This document shows, in pieces, positions 1 to 9,470 of a DNA stretch of 64,000 bases (its first letter is position 1; every line of letters begins with the position of its first letter). Below the pieces are notes generated by a model. That model made no database searches. It saw only the letters and a program-made list of their open reading frames with translations, and was not told the DNA's origin. The position numbers were made by a program, and so were the translations under genes. Source of the DNA: Euborellia annulipes (Eukaryota; Arthropoda; Insecta; Dermaptera; Anisolabididae); assembly GCA_023213315.1 (NCBI GenBank), contig JAKCPI010003117.1:42836-106835 (forward strand). Reading direction: 5' to 3'.

Positions 1-161
1 CCACCCACCCACAGACACACCATGTCGCGAAAACCACTTTTTTGGATTCAGGGGACCTCAAAACGTGAAGATCCATCAAAATCTCGACATCGAATTTTTG
101 ACATGAATCCAATACTTTCTCTCTTATATATATTACATATATACATAGGTAAGAGAAAGTA
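1..161 (+). mobile_element. Family A repeat, right end, cut by window edge
   Basis: The sequence runs from the CA-rich tract through ATGTCGCGAAAACCACTTTT to the terminal hairpin that closes with AGGTAAGAGAAAGTA. The same right end is seen in the full copies at 24312-24991, 44245-44959 and 52015-52669. The left part lies outside the window. It is non-coding. Confidence 0.85.
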
Positions 162-857
162 AAAATTCAATTGATTCAAAATTTTCAATTTAAAAAATTT
201 TAAAATGTGTAAAAAGTTCGAAAGGGGTTATGAATCGAAATTAACATGCAAATCCCCATTTGGGGATTTAACATTGGCTCTATGGAAGGTAGATCCGGAA
301 AATGAATTTGAAAAAATCTGAAATATTACATCAGTAAAGTGTACTTCAAAACAATTTTAGGACAAAATGAGAATATACATTTTAAAGAGCATGTAAAAAA
401 TAATTGATTTTTGAATTTTAAACAATTTTTATTGAGCGAATTTTGAGAAAATCAAAAAAAAAAAAAAACTAAAGTTCCCCTTTTGAATCGAAATTATCAT
501 GCAAATCCCCATAGGGATTTAACATTGGCTCTATGTAAGGAAGAGCCGGAAAATGAATTGGAAAAATCTGAAATACATCAGCAAAGTGTACTCCAAAAAA
601 TTTTCACCAAAATTTTTACTGATATACTTTTTAAAGAGCATCTAAAAAATAGTTGATTTATGGGTTTTAATCAATCTATTTTGAGAAAATCGAAAAAGTA
701 CATCAGTAAAGTTATGTACTCTTTGGTCCTAACTTAGTTATAAAATTTCAATCTCGTAGCTCATTTCCTTCTTACTTTAAATTGAACACAGACTAGACCC
801 CATTTTTTGGACTCATGTGACCTCAAAACGTGTATTTCCATCAAAACAAGTAAGATA
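162..857 (+). mobile_element. Family B repeat, two overlapping partial copies
   Basis: Two successive blocks contain the B signature: AATCGAAATTAACATGCAAA, then a CCCC/GGGG palindrome (near 245-268 and 485-520), then GAGCCGGAAAATGAATT. Each is followed by the stretch shared with family A (AAAGAGCAT...AAAATCGAAAAA). The block ends in an A-like tail (GACCTCAAAACGTGTATTTC). The internal duplication suggests template switching or unequal exchange. No coding potential is seen. Confidence 0.7.
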
Positions 858-1282
858 AGTTTTGTACTCCCGTTGAGGAAAGTTTCAAAGTGAGGAATAT
901 GAAAAAAAAAAAATTAGAAATTCTTGCAAAATGCTTACTAAAAATAAATTTTCATCATCATTATCATTATTAACACTCTACAATACATTAAATGTTTATG
1001 TTTATTGATGTTATTTTTAATTAGCCTAAAGGCGTATTTTATATGCGCTCGTCCGTGTAAAGTAAATATTAATGGGTAGATGGTTTTAAAAGCTTAAAAT
1101 ATGAAATAAAAAAATATTATTTATTCAAATCAAAATTAATTATATGTATTGTGTGTGTGTGTGTGTGTTATGTTTTTTATGAAATATTTAAGGTAATATC
1201 ATAAATATCCATTTTATTTAAATTTATTTTTACTCTCGTTGTGCTTTTTTTTGCATACATATATCAATACTAATTTACTAGC
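858..1282. other. AT-rich DNA without recognised gene
   Basis: Only A/T-rich sequence and a short (GT)n microsatellite near 1150-1168 are visible. No repeat family from elsewhere in the window and no coding frame is recognised. Confidence 0.6.
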
Positions 1283-1741
1283 CGCGCCGCCCGCCTTCGG
1301 CTGGCTTCGCGTCTAGCCATGAGGGCCTCGCCCCCTGGACTCCCCTCCAGCTCCACCGAGGGCATAATAGAAAATGATTACTACGTATTCCAATCCAGTG
1401 CCTGCTTGAAGATTTGTTTACATTCATAGAATTATTTTATTTATAATTAAATTAAAAAATATAGGATAAATATAATATAATATATAATTTATATAAATGC
1501 AAAATATACATAAATCTTTCTCTATACATTTCCTATAGGAGAAATCGTAACTTTAAGAATTAATAACTCAAAAAGTTATTGGGATTTCGGGACCCGAGTA
1601 TTTTCCTGGACTCTCCATAACGTACTCTATAAGACTGCAAAATTTCGTTTCAAGATACCAATGGGAAGTTAGTCAAACAGAGCGTGACAGACGGACAGAC
1701 TGACATTCCGCTATTATATACCTGGTATATCTGTATATAAA
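1283..1741 (+). mobile_element. Family L repeat with GC-rich head
   Basis: A GC-rich head (GCCGCGCCGCCCGCCTTCGG, followed by CCCCTGGACTCCC) leads into an AT-rich body with CATTTCCTATAGGAGAAATC and AAAAAGTTAT. The tail is GACAGACGGACAGAC followed by a TA-rich end. Related copies lie at 1745-2064, 3049-3508, 3660-4140, 4488-5010 and 38846-39249. The GACAGACGGACA tail ending in (TA)n resembles dispersed arthropod repeats of uncertain class. It is non-coding. Confidence 0.75.
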
Positions 1742-1744
1742 TTA

Positions 1745-2064
1745 TTAGGCCTTTACTATGCCAATCTAGTGCCTGCTCGAGGATTTATTTACTGGTACAT
1801 TCATAGAATTCATAAATGCAAAGAATACATAAATATTTCTCTATACATTTCCTATGGGAGAAATCGTAAATTTAAGAATTAATAACTCAAAAAGTTATAG
1901 GAATTTCGGGACCCGAGTATTTCTCCTGCACTCTCCATAACGTCCTCTATAAGACTGCAAAATTTCGTTTCAAAATTCCAACGGGAAGTTAGTCAAACAG
2001 AGTGTGACAGACGGACAGAGAAGACGGACAGACGGACACACCGCTATTATATATATAGATTTTG
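1745..2064 (+). mobile_element. Family L repeat, body and tail only
   Basis: This is a tandem second copy lacking the GC-rich head. It begins with the ATGCCAATCTAGTGCCTGCT stretch, repeats the CCTATGGGAGAAATCG body and ends CGGACACACCGCTATTATATA. It lies head-to-tail with the preceding copy. Confidence 0.7.
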
Positions 2065-2139
2065 TTGTGTTATCAATTTGTGCAAAAAGAAAAACTCTGA
2101 ATAGATTAAATAAGGGTAAAAATACCTAGAAATTATTTA

Positions 2140-2345
2140 ATTTTAAACTGATAACCGTTGGCTCTAGTTGAAACATTATGCTTTAATAGGAGAATTAAAT
2201 TCAAGTACACAAGGTTTTTTTGTTTCAATGATATATTAAAAAACCTTGTGTACCTGATTTTAATTCCCCTAGAAATTACCTCTAAAATCAATTTTTTTTC
2301 TAGAAAAACGTCATTTTTTAAGCAAAAATCGCGCTTAAAAATATA
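2140..2345 (+). repeat. Family Q hairpin repeat
   Basis: AACCGTTGGCTCTAGTTGAA is followed by a palindrome built on GTACACAAGGTTTTTTTG and its complement AAAAAACCTTGTGTAC, around 2204-2254. A second copy lies at 21838-22020 and a decayed one near 47035-47110. No coding function is apparent. Confidence 0.6.
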
Positions 2346-3048
2346 AAAATTTGGTAATATTGTCACTATGAAAATGTATGAACATGTTTGTCAATAAGTA
2401 CAAAGTAAAAAATCCGTTTCGTTGGTTTTATTTTCTCATCATCAGCAATAATTTTTTATGTTAAAATTATTTTAATTCTTTGCCTAAATGAATTTAAATC
2501 TTTTGATTTTGATTTAAATAGAAGTGAATACATAAAACAGATGCCAGAGGCGTTGGTAATTGGATGGGATGCTGCTGCTGCTGCTTGCTGAGGGTGGAAT
2601 CAAGATTGAAAGATGAATCAATAGCGAGAGGGAGGGGCGTGAAAAAAAAAAAAAGAATCTCCAAGGCTTCGTGAAATTGAAAACACGTTCGGGAAACAAT
2701 AAAAAAATGGGTGAGGAAATTGTATATAAATATATGGCAAGGAGATGAGCCCTCCTGGAAATTGGAAACGCCCCCCCCCCCCATCCTTGTCTTTATTCTT
2801 TTATAGTACCGATCGTCCGGTATCTGGCTGGCTACCCTTCTTTCTTGACAGAAAGACATATTGCTTTATCACGACAAGAGAACAACAACAAAAAAAAGAC
2901 AAAGTTTGTTGACAGGACCACAACAAACCCAACCACTTCATGGCAATCACAGAGTTTTACAAGTTTCAATGATGACGTAAAAACAGGTGTTATACTGAAT
3001 ACTTGTTGGTTTATTTTGAAAGATTTTTATTTCATTTTAGTTGATAAC
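2346..3048. other. Apparently unique DNA
   Basis: I see no match to the other repeats of the window. It holds a CTG/GCT triplet run near 2571-2586, a C14 run near 2769-2782 and a CRE-like TGATGACGTAA near 2970. The longest frame (minus strand, 121 codons, 2494-2859) is low-complexity and resembles no family I know, so it is not called. Confidence 0.5.
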
Positions 3049-3508
3049 TAGTCTCGCCGCCCGCTTTTGGTGGGCTTCGCGCCCTCTCGGACCCACCTGC
3101 GGCGGACCCTCGAGGCGAGGGTATTAAATATGAGAAGCCGTGCCGCCCGCATTAGACGGGTTCGGCGTCTAGATAGGGGCCTTGCCCCCCCCCCCCTGAA
3201 CCCCCACTTACGCCCCTTTTCTTAATTATGAAAAAAAATAATTATTATTACTATTACAATCCTGTGTCTTTGTTTACATTCATAGAATACATAAATGCAA
3301 AGAATACATAAAGATTTCTATATACATTTCCTATGGGAGAAATCGTAACTTTAGGAATCAATAACTCAAAAAGTTATAAGAATTTTGAAACCCGAGTTTT
3401 TTTCCTGAATGTCTTCTATATGACTGCAAAATTTCGTTTTAAAATTCCAACGGGAAGTTGATCAAACAGAGCGTGACAGACGGACAGACGGACACTCCGC
3501 TAATATAT
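3049..3508 (+). mobile_element. Family L repeat with duplicated head
   Basis: Two GC-rich head segments in series (3051-3115 and 3140-3215) precede a body with CATTTCCTATGGGAGAAATC and the tail GACAGACGGACAGACGGACA. The double head shows that heads can multiply independently of the body. Confidence 0.7.
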
Positions 3509-4305
3509 AAGATATTGGCTTAAATTCATCGAGCTTTCCGGGGTCTGAACCCATCTCTCTTGGATTTTAGATTATCAATATTGGCATCTGTATACATCTC
3601 TAAACTCTCGGCTTCAGAGGGGATATATTTGAAAATTATCACCTAAAATTATCTACTGTATATATAATTCGCTAATGTCCGTTTGTCTGTCTAATTGTCT
3701 GTCACACTCTGTTTGACCAACTTCCCTTCGGAATTTTGAAACGATATTTTATATACTTAAAGAGAACCTTCTAGAAATTACAGGAAAATGATTTTCATCC
3801 CAAAATTCTTATGACTTATTGAGTTATTAATTTCTAAAGTTGCGATTTCTCCCATAGGAAAGGTATAGAGAAATATTTATGTATTCTTTGCATTTATGTT
3901 TTCTACAATATGAATGTAAACAAATTGTAATAGAAATAATGTTTTTTTTTTCATAATTAAGACAAGGAGAGGGTCCGCCGTAAGTGGGCCCGAGCCAGCT
4001 GGGGAATTTTGGGATGAAAATAATTTTCCTGTAATTCCTAGAAGGTCCTCTTTAAGTATATAAAATCTCGTTTCAAAATTGCGACGGGAAGTTGATCAAA
4101 CAGACGGATAGACAGACAGACGGACATTAACGAATATATATATATATATAGATAATTTTAGGTGGTAATTTTCAAATATATTCCCTCTCAAGCCGAGAGT
4201 TTAGAGTTGTAGACAGATGCCAATATTGAAAATCTAAAATCCAAGAGAGATGGGTTCAGATCCCGGGAAGTTCGATGAATTTAAGCCAATATCTTATATT
4301 ATTTA
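3509..4305. repeat. Large inverted duplication of L plus SINE-like sequence
   Basis: The left arm (about 3510-3990) and right arm (about 3990-4300) are inverted copies. Each holds a family L tail flanked on the outside by a tRNA-SINE-like piece: GGGGTCTGAACCC on the left, GGGTTCAGATCCC on the right. Matching words include ATATTGGCTTAAATTCATCG against CGATGAATTTAAGCCAATAT. The left arm also carries the L GC-rich head in reverse. Confidence 0.75.
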
Positions 4306-4487
4306 TTTATGTAATTATATACGGGTCACGCCCAGTTTACAAATGTATTTACAATAAAAAAAATAACAAAATAGGTGGTTAGAAAAAGCAACAACAACAA
4401 ATATAAGTACAAAAATTTCAACAAAATATCAAGCAGAATGCACTTCAGCCAAATGAGTCAGAACACTGCCAACCGTCACAACACAAC
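4306..4487 (-). mobile_element. Possible LINE/SINE 3' tail fragment
   Basis: TTATATACGGGTCACGCCCAG followed by repeated ACAAATGTATTTACAATA-type words resembles, in layout, the minus-strand 3' tails at 34231-34330, 39558-39761 and 40890-41150. No coding part remains and there is no clear target duplication. Confidence 0.3.
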
Positions 4488-5010
4488 AGCCTTTATAGCG
4501 GAGTGTCCGTCTGTCACGCTCTGTTTGATCAACTTACAGTTGAAATTTTAAAACGAAATTTTGCAGTCATATAGAAGACGTTAAGGAGAGTTCAGGAAAA
4601 AACTCGGGTTTCCAAATTTCTATAACTTTTTGAGTTATTAATTCCTAAAGTTACGATTTCTCCCATAGGAAATGTATAGAGAAATATCTATATATTCTTT
4701 GCATTTATGTATTCTATGAATCTAAATAAATCCTCAAGCAGACACTGGATTGGAATAGGAATAATCATTTTCTTTTCATAATTAAGAAAAGGAGAGAAAT
4801 CTGGGATTGGTGACCCCTAGAAATCAGCGTGTAGAACGTCCCCCTGTAGTCATCGATATTATAAATGTAATAATATATATGTAAAATTAAAACCCTCTAA
4901 TGGCTTATGCAGCCGAAAAAAGGAATAAAAAAAGGGGAGGGTCCGCCGCAGGTGGGCTCAAACCAGCTGGAGGGGGTCCAGGGAGGCGAAGCCCCCCGGC
5001 AAGGGGAATC
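4488..5010 (-). mobile_element. Family L repeat split by a 5S-type SINE
   Basis: The reversed body (GTCCGTCTGTCACGCTCTGT ... CCCATAGGAAATGTATAGAG) runs to about 4796. The reversed GC-rich head (GGGTCCGCCGCAGGTGGGCT) resumes at about 4938. The intervening block is SINE3-like. Confidence 0.7.
4797..4935 (+). mobile_element. 5S rRNA-derived SINE (SINE3-like), 5' truncated
   Basis: TCTGGGATTGGTGACC...AATCAGCGTGT corresponds to the 3' half of 5S rRNA, which in animals reads roughly TTGGATGGGTGACCG ... GAATACCGCGTGT. It is followed by GTAGAACGTCCCCC and a tail AATGGCTTATGCAGCCGAAA with an A-rich end. A longer copy at 39930-40142 (minus) also keeps TTAAGCAATGCCAAGCGCGG, matching the 5S internal region. 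Confidence 0.6.
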
Positions 5011-5515
5011 ATCAAATTATTTGTCTGAAAATCTCAATATTATTATTTTCCCTCCCTCTTGAAGATTATAAAGTATAAACAAAACTTTATTTACTGTTTT
5101 TTTTTTTACTTGAATATTAATTGTCCCTCCGTTCTTATACCATAAATAAAAAAAAAAAAGTTTCCCCATAAGCTATTATTTTTTAACTAAGTTTATTGAT
5201 AGATTCACGAAAAGAGTTAAAAAGTTTTGCATATTAAAGGGGGGGGGGGGTTATATACATATAGATACAAAGATAATTAAAATCTTGAAACTTTTTATTA
5301 AGAGAAGAAAAATAATTAAAGCCGAAAGATGTAGAGAGAGAGCTACGTATTTTTAGTTCAATCAACAAATTTTAACTTTAGACTTCGTTTGCATAAAGTA
5401 ACAAAATCTAAAAAAAAAAGGGTCTATATATTTAATTAAAAAAATTAGTAGCGTATAATTTTAGAATTCTAATTTTAGAGATTAATAAAAGATTATTAAA
5501 CTGAGCCCAAAAAAG
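5011..5515. other. AT-rich filler
   Basis: This holds A/T-rich DNA with a G12 run at about 5239-5250 and A/T homopolymers. No gene or recognised repeat is visible. Confidence 0.5.
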
Positions 5516-5741
5516 GTGGGTGCCGCAATATGGCCTGTGTGTTGTGTTCAATATCAAGTATGAAGAAATTGGGCTACGAAGTTCAAATTTTATATTTAAT
5601 TTAGGAACCCCCCCCCCCTTTGGGATGGAAAAGGGTCAATTGGAATCGACTTGATATTTTTCGATTCTCGGAATCGATTAATCATTTTTGACAATCGACT
5701 TTTCGACTTTTAAGTCGACTTCTTAAAAACTCTATAACATT

Positions 5742-5989
5742 CTTCTTTCTGTCCTCGCCTTTTTCCCGCGCGATGCGGGGTCGGCAGACCTCACTATTTC
5801 CCTCCAACCCCATCAAGCGTTTTTGCGACCGGAAGAAATAGGACAGGCCGGCCCGTCGTGACGGTCTGACGCCTGTTGAAAAGAGGAAGGAAGAGACAGA
5901 CATACAAATAACTAAAGGACTGTCTGTCCCAGCTCGGGCAGCTCGTGGTCGCCATCCACGTACCCACAAGATTTGGGCCCCTGAGCGAA
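5742..5989 (+). mobile_element. Family D GC-rich retroposon with 17-bp target duplication
   Basis: The 248-bp GC-rich block is flanked by exact direct repeats AAAAACTCTATAACATT (5725-5741 and 5990-6006). Uninterrupted K copies have this site once. Other copies are at 8156-8393 and 59388-60592 (split). I see no good pol III boxes and no poly-A tail. A short frame ending RGRHPRTHKIWAPE might be a coding remnant, but no family can be assigned. Confidence 0.7.
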
Positions 5990-6090
5990 AAAAACTCTAT
6001 AACATTAAATATATTTATTTATTTCTAATATAAAATTTTTTAAGTATTAAACATTTTATTAAATACAACACACACAAATATTGTTTTGAA

Positions 6091-6446
6091 TAGTATTGGT
6101 GCTGGGTAGGCAGCCAGGATTAGAAATAAAACAAATTTTATTTCATTCTGCTCGTTAGGGTTTCGGGTGCTAATCGCCCCCTTCCTCAGGACTGAGCAGG
6201 TGTCAATTATAACAATACAATGTCATTTGTTGTGATATTTTAAACATTTTTATTAAAATGTGTAATAAAATTACAATGTGTAATAAAAATGTTTAAAATA
6301 TCACAACAAATGACATCGTATTGTTATAATTGACACCTGCTCAGTCCTGAGAAAGGGGGCGATTAGCATCCGAAACTCTAACGAGCAGAATGAAATAAAA
6401 TTGTGTTTTATTTCTAATCCTGGCTGCCTACCCAGAACCAATACTA
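6091..6446. repeat. 356-bp palindromic element with mirrored hammerhead-like motifs
   Basis: Two arms of about 175 bp are inverted copies centred near 6268, from AGTATTGGTGCTGGGTAGGC to GCCTACCCAGAACCAATACT. Each arm carries CTGAG-AAAGG...CCGAAAC (minus at 6161-6190, plus at 6347-6376). It sits inside the K element. Confidence 0.75.
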
Positions 6447-6734
6447 TACACAGTCTCCAGCAGCCAAAGAAAATATTATTGTTTTGAATATTTTTATAAA
6501 AGAATGTTCTATCCAGAAATTGCACGTGATATGGCACCGAACATTAAAATAAATTATGGAAGTTGAGTATCAAAATAAGACATTAAAATTGAGGAATTAA
6601 GAATGCCACATATCTTCACTAACCGATCTTAGAAAGCGTGTTGATGTGTATGTGAAGGTTTTAAAAGAAAGATGAACGTCAATCAATGAAAACGTTACAA
6701 ACTATATTACCACCGGTACTAAGTATGGTAAGAA

Positions 6735-6981
6735 GCCCCGGGGTTTGGCGTAGTAGGTAGCGTGCCTACCTCCTATACCAAACGTCGCGGGTTCGGACCC
6801 CAGGCAGTCCGATGATTTTATTTAAGCCATTTGGATACCAGATGGCTTAAAAAGAAATGCCTGAACCCCCAATAGAGATATATTCAATTCAACGGTTATC
6901 GTCAAAGTCTTAAATGGCTTAAGTTGCCGAAAAGATTGTGTGAATGTGTGTGTGAGTGTGAGTGTGAATGTTTAAAATAAA
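6735..6981 (+). mobile_element. tRNA-derived SINE (family G)
   Basis: A tRNA-like head has an A-box-like TTGGCGTAGTAGGTAGCG and a B-box GCGGGTTCGGACCCC. It is followed by CAGTCCGATGATTTTATTTA, a short hairpin (AAGCCATTTGG/CAGATGGCTTAA), AATGGCTTAAGTTGCCGAAA and a GT-rich end. Flanks AAGTATGGTAAGAA and AAGTATTGTAAGCA form a 14-bp duplication with two mismatches. Copies are at 30683 and 56662. Confidence 0.8.
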
Positions 6982-7245
6982 AAGTATTGTAAGCAAAAAG
7001 TCCAGTGGGATTATAATCGACTTGAAAGAGTTTCAACTCGTTACTAAAAAGTCGATTATTTTCAATAAAATATCGATTCTTGACTAATGTCAGAGTCCCT
7101 AGCCCCCCCCCTGAGACGTGACACGAAATTTTTGAACAAAATCGGCCAAAGAGTACTTGTCGACGCAAAAAATCTGGTGTGACACCTTACATGATTGCCT
7201 TGGTAATTGAAAGTTGTGTGCTGTGCGACCAGTCACGCCAGATTT

Positions 7246-7854
7246 TTTGTTGGGCGTCCATAAGAAACTTGAGAATAGAACAGAAGGTTTTTACTCTAAA
7301 TTAATTTCACAAATTTCATTAGACTTTGTAAATAGACAAGTTTATAAAACCAAAAACAATGTTTATTTAGTTTGTAAATGGGAAGGGGTGGGGGGGGGGG
7401 CGAGGATCTTTTTAGGAAATGGAAACAAACAACGGCCAGTTGTTTCGATTGCTGTCTTTCAGGCCAGCAGGCCCTTCAACTTGTTGCTATACAAGCCTTT
7501 TTGGGGGAACGTGAATTAATGTCCACACACATAGATTTTTTTTTTTTTATTCTATCCCCTTCCCTTGTCTTCCTTATATGGTAACAAAACTACTACATCG
7601 AATGAAAGAAACAAACCAACAAAATTCGCCAGAGGACAAATGCATTAGTAATGTAGATGAATTCGTTCTTTATGTGGGGGGGGGGGGCGCGCGAGATAAA
7701 AGATGAAAGATGTTTGGATTCTAATTGGATTTTAAGTACTTTAAATTTCAAATTCTCTTTGACTTTGATGACGTTGAATACCAAATAAAGCATTAAAATA
7801 ATATTTTTTAGTGGAATTAATTATATTCTTATGCCTTATTAGAAGGTGTTTGGA
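7246..7854. other. Apparently unique DNA with G runs
   Basis: No repeat match is seen. It includes G runs near 7388-7398 and 7676-7688 and a pyrimidine tract ending TTTCAG at about 7461 that resembles a 3' splice site, with no open frame worth calling after it. Function is unknown. Confidence 0.45.
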
Positions 7855-8155
7855 ACTACTTGATAAATATTCTCAAAATTCTCTCTAAAGATTTTGATTA
7901 AAATTCAACTATTTTTGAGATGCTCTTTGAAAAGTATATCAGTAAAATTTTTCATGAAAATTGTTTGAAGTACACTTTAGTGATGTAGTATTTCGGATTT
8001 TTCAAATTCATTTTCCGGCTCTTCCTTCCATAGAGCCATGTTAAATCCCCAAATGGGGATTTGTATGTTAATTTCGATTCAAAAGGAGGTCCCATATGGA
8101 ACTTTTACGCATTTAAAATTCAATTCTTATGAAATTTTGTATTTATTTATCTATT

Positions 8156-8393
8156 GGGTATCTTCTTCTGTCCTCGTCTTATTCCCGCGTTGCGGGACCT
8201 TACTCTTTCCCTCTAACCCTACCATGTTTTTGCGACCGGAAGAAATAGGACAGGCCAGCCCGTCGCACGGTCTGACGCCTGTTGAAAAGAGGAAGGAAGA
8301 GACAGACAGAAAAAACTGAAGGACTGCCTGTCCTAGCTTGGGCAGCTCGTGGTCGCCATCCACGTACCCACAAGATGTGGGCCCCTGAGCAAT
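8156..8393 (+). mobile_element. Family D GC-rich retroposon
   Basis: TTGCGACCGGAAGAAATAGG, GTCTGACGCCTGTTGAAAAG and CAGCTCGTGGTCGCCATCCA are shared with 5742-5989. It lies immediately before the TA-flanked mariner element. Confidence 0.65.
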
Positions 8394-8511
8394 ATAAAAT
8401 ACAGGGTGTTTCAAAAAGAATATACGTATTTCAGATGCATATATTTATTGAACTTTAAGACATACGAATATGAAACTTTACACACATATTTATGAACCTC
8501 TCAAGTTCAGA

Positions 8512-8850
8512 TTACAGATGTTCAATATGTCCTCCATCAGCGAAACGAACAGTATCACATCGGTACTCAAATTCCTCCCATACTCGGGCAAGCATGTCCT
8601 TCGTCACTGATGTTATGGCAGTATCGGGTTCTTCAACTCTTCCAGCTTCTGTGGTACATAAACGTTATCTAACGAAATCCCACAGGAAGAAGTCACAGGG
8701 TGTCAAATCCGTGGAGCCCACCTGAGACATCCAAAATCGCCAGCTCCTTGATGACCAATCCAACGGTTCGGTAGAGTTCCATTCAGATATCCAAGCACTT
8801 TACGATTCCAGTGAGGGGGTGCAATGAAAAATGAAGTTGTCTTCGTACAG
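8512..8850 (-). pseudogene. Mariner/IS630-type transposase C-terminus, broken
   Basis: On the minus strand one frame reads APPHWNRKVLGYLNGTLPNR, then WIGHQG. After a frameshift near 8700-8715 another frame reads DLTPCDFFLWDFVR, an in-frame stop, then RLCTTEAGRVEEPDTAITSV, MLARVWEEFEYRCDTVRF and GHIEHL followed by a stop at 8512-8514. The order PPHW, then RWIG, then PDLTP.DFFLW is typical of the DDE transposase C-terminal half in arthropod mariner-like (Tc1-IS630-mariner) elements. The N-terminus and first catalytic Asp are absent, so it is non-functional. Confidence 0.85.
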
Positions 8851-8857
8851 ACATTCT

Positions 8858-8926
8858 TGGGAGGAATTTGAGTATCGATGTGATATTGTTCGTATCGCTG
8901 ATTGAGGACATATTGAACATCTGTAA
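8858..8926 (+). pseudogene. Second transposase C-terminal fragment, opposite strand
   Basis: Reads WEEFEYRCDIVRIAD, a stop, then GHIEHL and a stop. This matches the end of the minus-strand fragment at 8512 and forms the mirrored arm of the inverted dimer. Only about 22 codons remain. Confidence 0.75.
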
Positions 8927-9124
8927 TCTGAACTTGAGAGGTTCGTAAATATGTGTGTAAAGTTTCATATTAGTATGTCTAAGTTTAATAAATATATGCA
9001 TTCGAAATACGTATATTCCGTATATTCTTTTGAAACACCCTGTATAATATGAGATTAAAATTTTGAAGAAAAAAAAAAAACAGTTTATTTCAAGCAGTCA
9101 ACATTTAAAATACACAGAGCCCTC

Positions 9125-9257
9125 CCAGACAGCTTGGAATATTGCAGAAACATTGCGAATCATGCATATATTGTCAATATTGCAGAAACATTGCGAATCA
9201 TGCATATATTGCCAAAAATGGGAACGTTATATTACTGTAATATTCCAAGCTGTCTGG
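9125..9257. mobile_element. Family N short TIR element rich in GCAATATTGC-like words
   Basis: Ends CCAGACAGCTTGGAATATTG and ATATTCCAAGCTGTCTGG are inverted. The interior repeats ATATTGCAGAAACATTGCGA twice. It is inserted in the B host: the uninterrupted version is visible at 17237-17280. Relatives are at 14860, 22313 and 55506. Confidence 0.7.
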
Positions 9258-9470
9258 TTATGGACATTTTGAATCAATTGATTTTTTTAATTTTTTTTTT
9301 TTTTTACTTATGAAATGCAAGTTGTCAAGTTAACTAAGGTGCTATGGGAAACTAAATAATATCTTGACACAAAAAATCTGATGTTAAGCACAGTACACAA
9401 CTTACTGAAGGTAAGAGTGCGTTAGGTCACACCAGTTTTTTTTTTTTTCATTTCCAAAACTTTTACTTAA

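Larger units (their letters stand above)
5613..7094. mobile_element. Family K hAT-like element with three nested inserts
   Basis: It begins TTTGGGATGGAAAAGG and ends near CAGAGTCCCTAG. The body carries GATTCTCGGAATCGATTAAT, TTGCACGTGATATGGCACCG and AATCGACTTGAAAGAGTTTC, shared with the copies at 31825, 36228, 56211, 57500 and 62731. The AGGGATGGAAAAG-type end resembles hAT termini (family knowledge). Inserts are a retroposon (5742-5989), a palindromic element (6091-6446) and a tRNA-SINE (6735-6981). Confidence 0.65.
5516..7245 (-). mobile_element. Family A copy (host) interrupted by a K element
   Basis: Left host part about 5516-5612 (GTGTTGTGTTCAATATCAAG, TTTTATATTTAATTTAGGAA). Right host part about 7095-7245 (AAAATCGGCCAAAGAGTACT, GTCGACGCAAAAAATCTGGT, hairpin). 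In intact minus copies these two parts are contiguous across a CCCC stretch, which is exactly where the 1.48-kb K insertion sits. Confidence 0.7.
8402..9042. mobile_element. Mariner-like inverted dimer, TA target site
   Basis: Starts CAGGGTGTTTCAAAAAGAAT and ends GAAACACCCTG. The flanks are TA on each side (8400-8401, 9043-9044). The long inverted arms (about 8402-8600 and 8860-9042) both include transposase C-terminal sequence, so this is two 3' ends joined head to head, not a simple MITE. Confidence 0.8.
7855..9470 (-). mobile_element. Family B copy (host) split by three insertions
   Basis: Reversed B sequence (AAATCCCCAAATGGGGATTT at 8043-8062, TTCGATTCAAAAGGAGGTCC) continues after the inserts with GAGATTAAAATTTTGAAGAA, TTTCAAGCAGTCAACATTTA and a decayed terminal hairpin at about 9370-9450. 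Inserts are family D (8156-8393), the mariner inverted dimer (8402-9042) and an N element (9125-9257). Confidence 0.65.

Noticed and set aside
1283..1400. rRNA or gene fragment because of high GC
   Set aside because: The same GC-rich head recurs at 3051, 4936, 38846 and 43530 with the family L body, so it is a repeat.
2494..2859. 121-codon minus-strand open frame
   Set aside because: The frame is low-complexity (F- and Q-runs from A/T and CTG repeats), has no recognisable domain and overlaps another frame on the same strand.
6735..6810. Functional tRNA gene
   Set aside because: A- and B-boxes are present but the sequence recurs with the same 150-bp body at 30683 and 56662, and acceptor ends do not pair. 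It is a SINE head.
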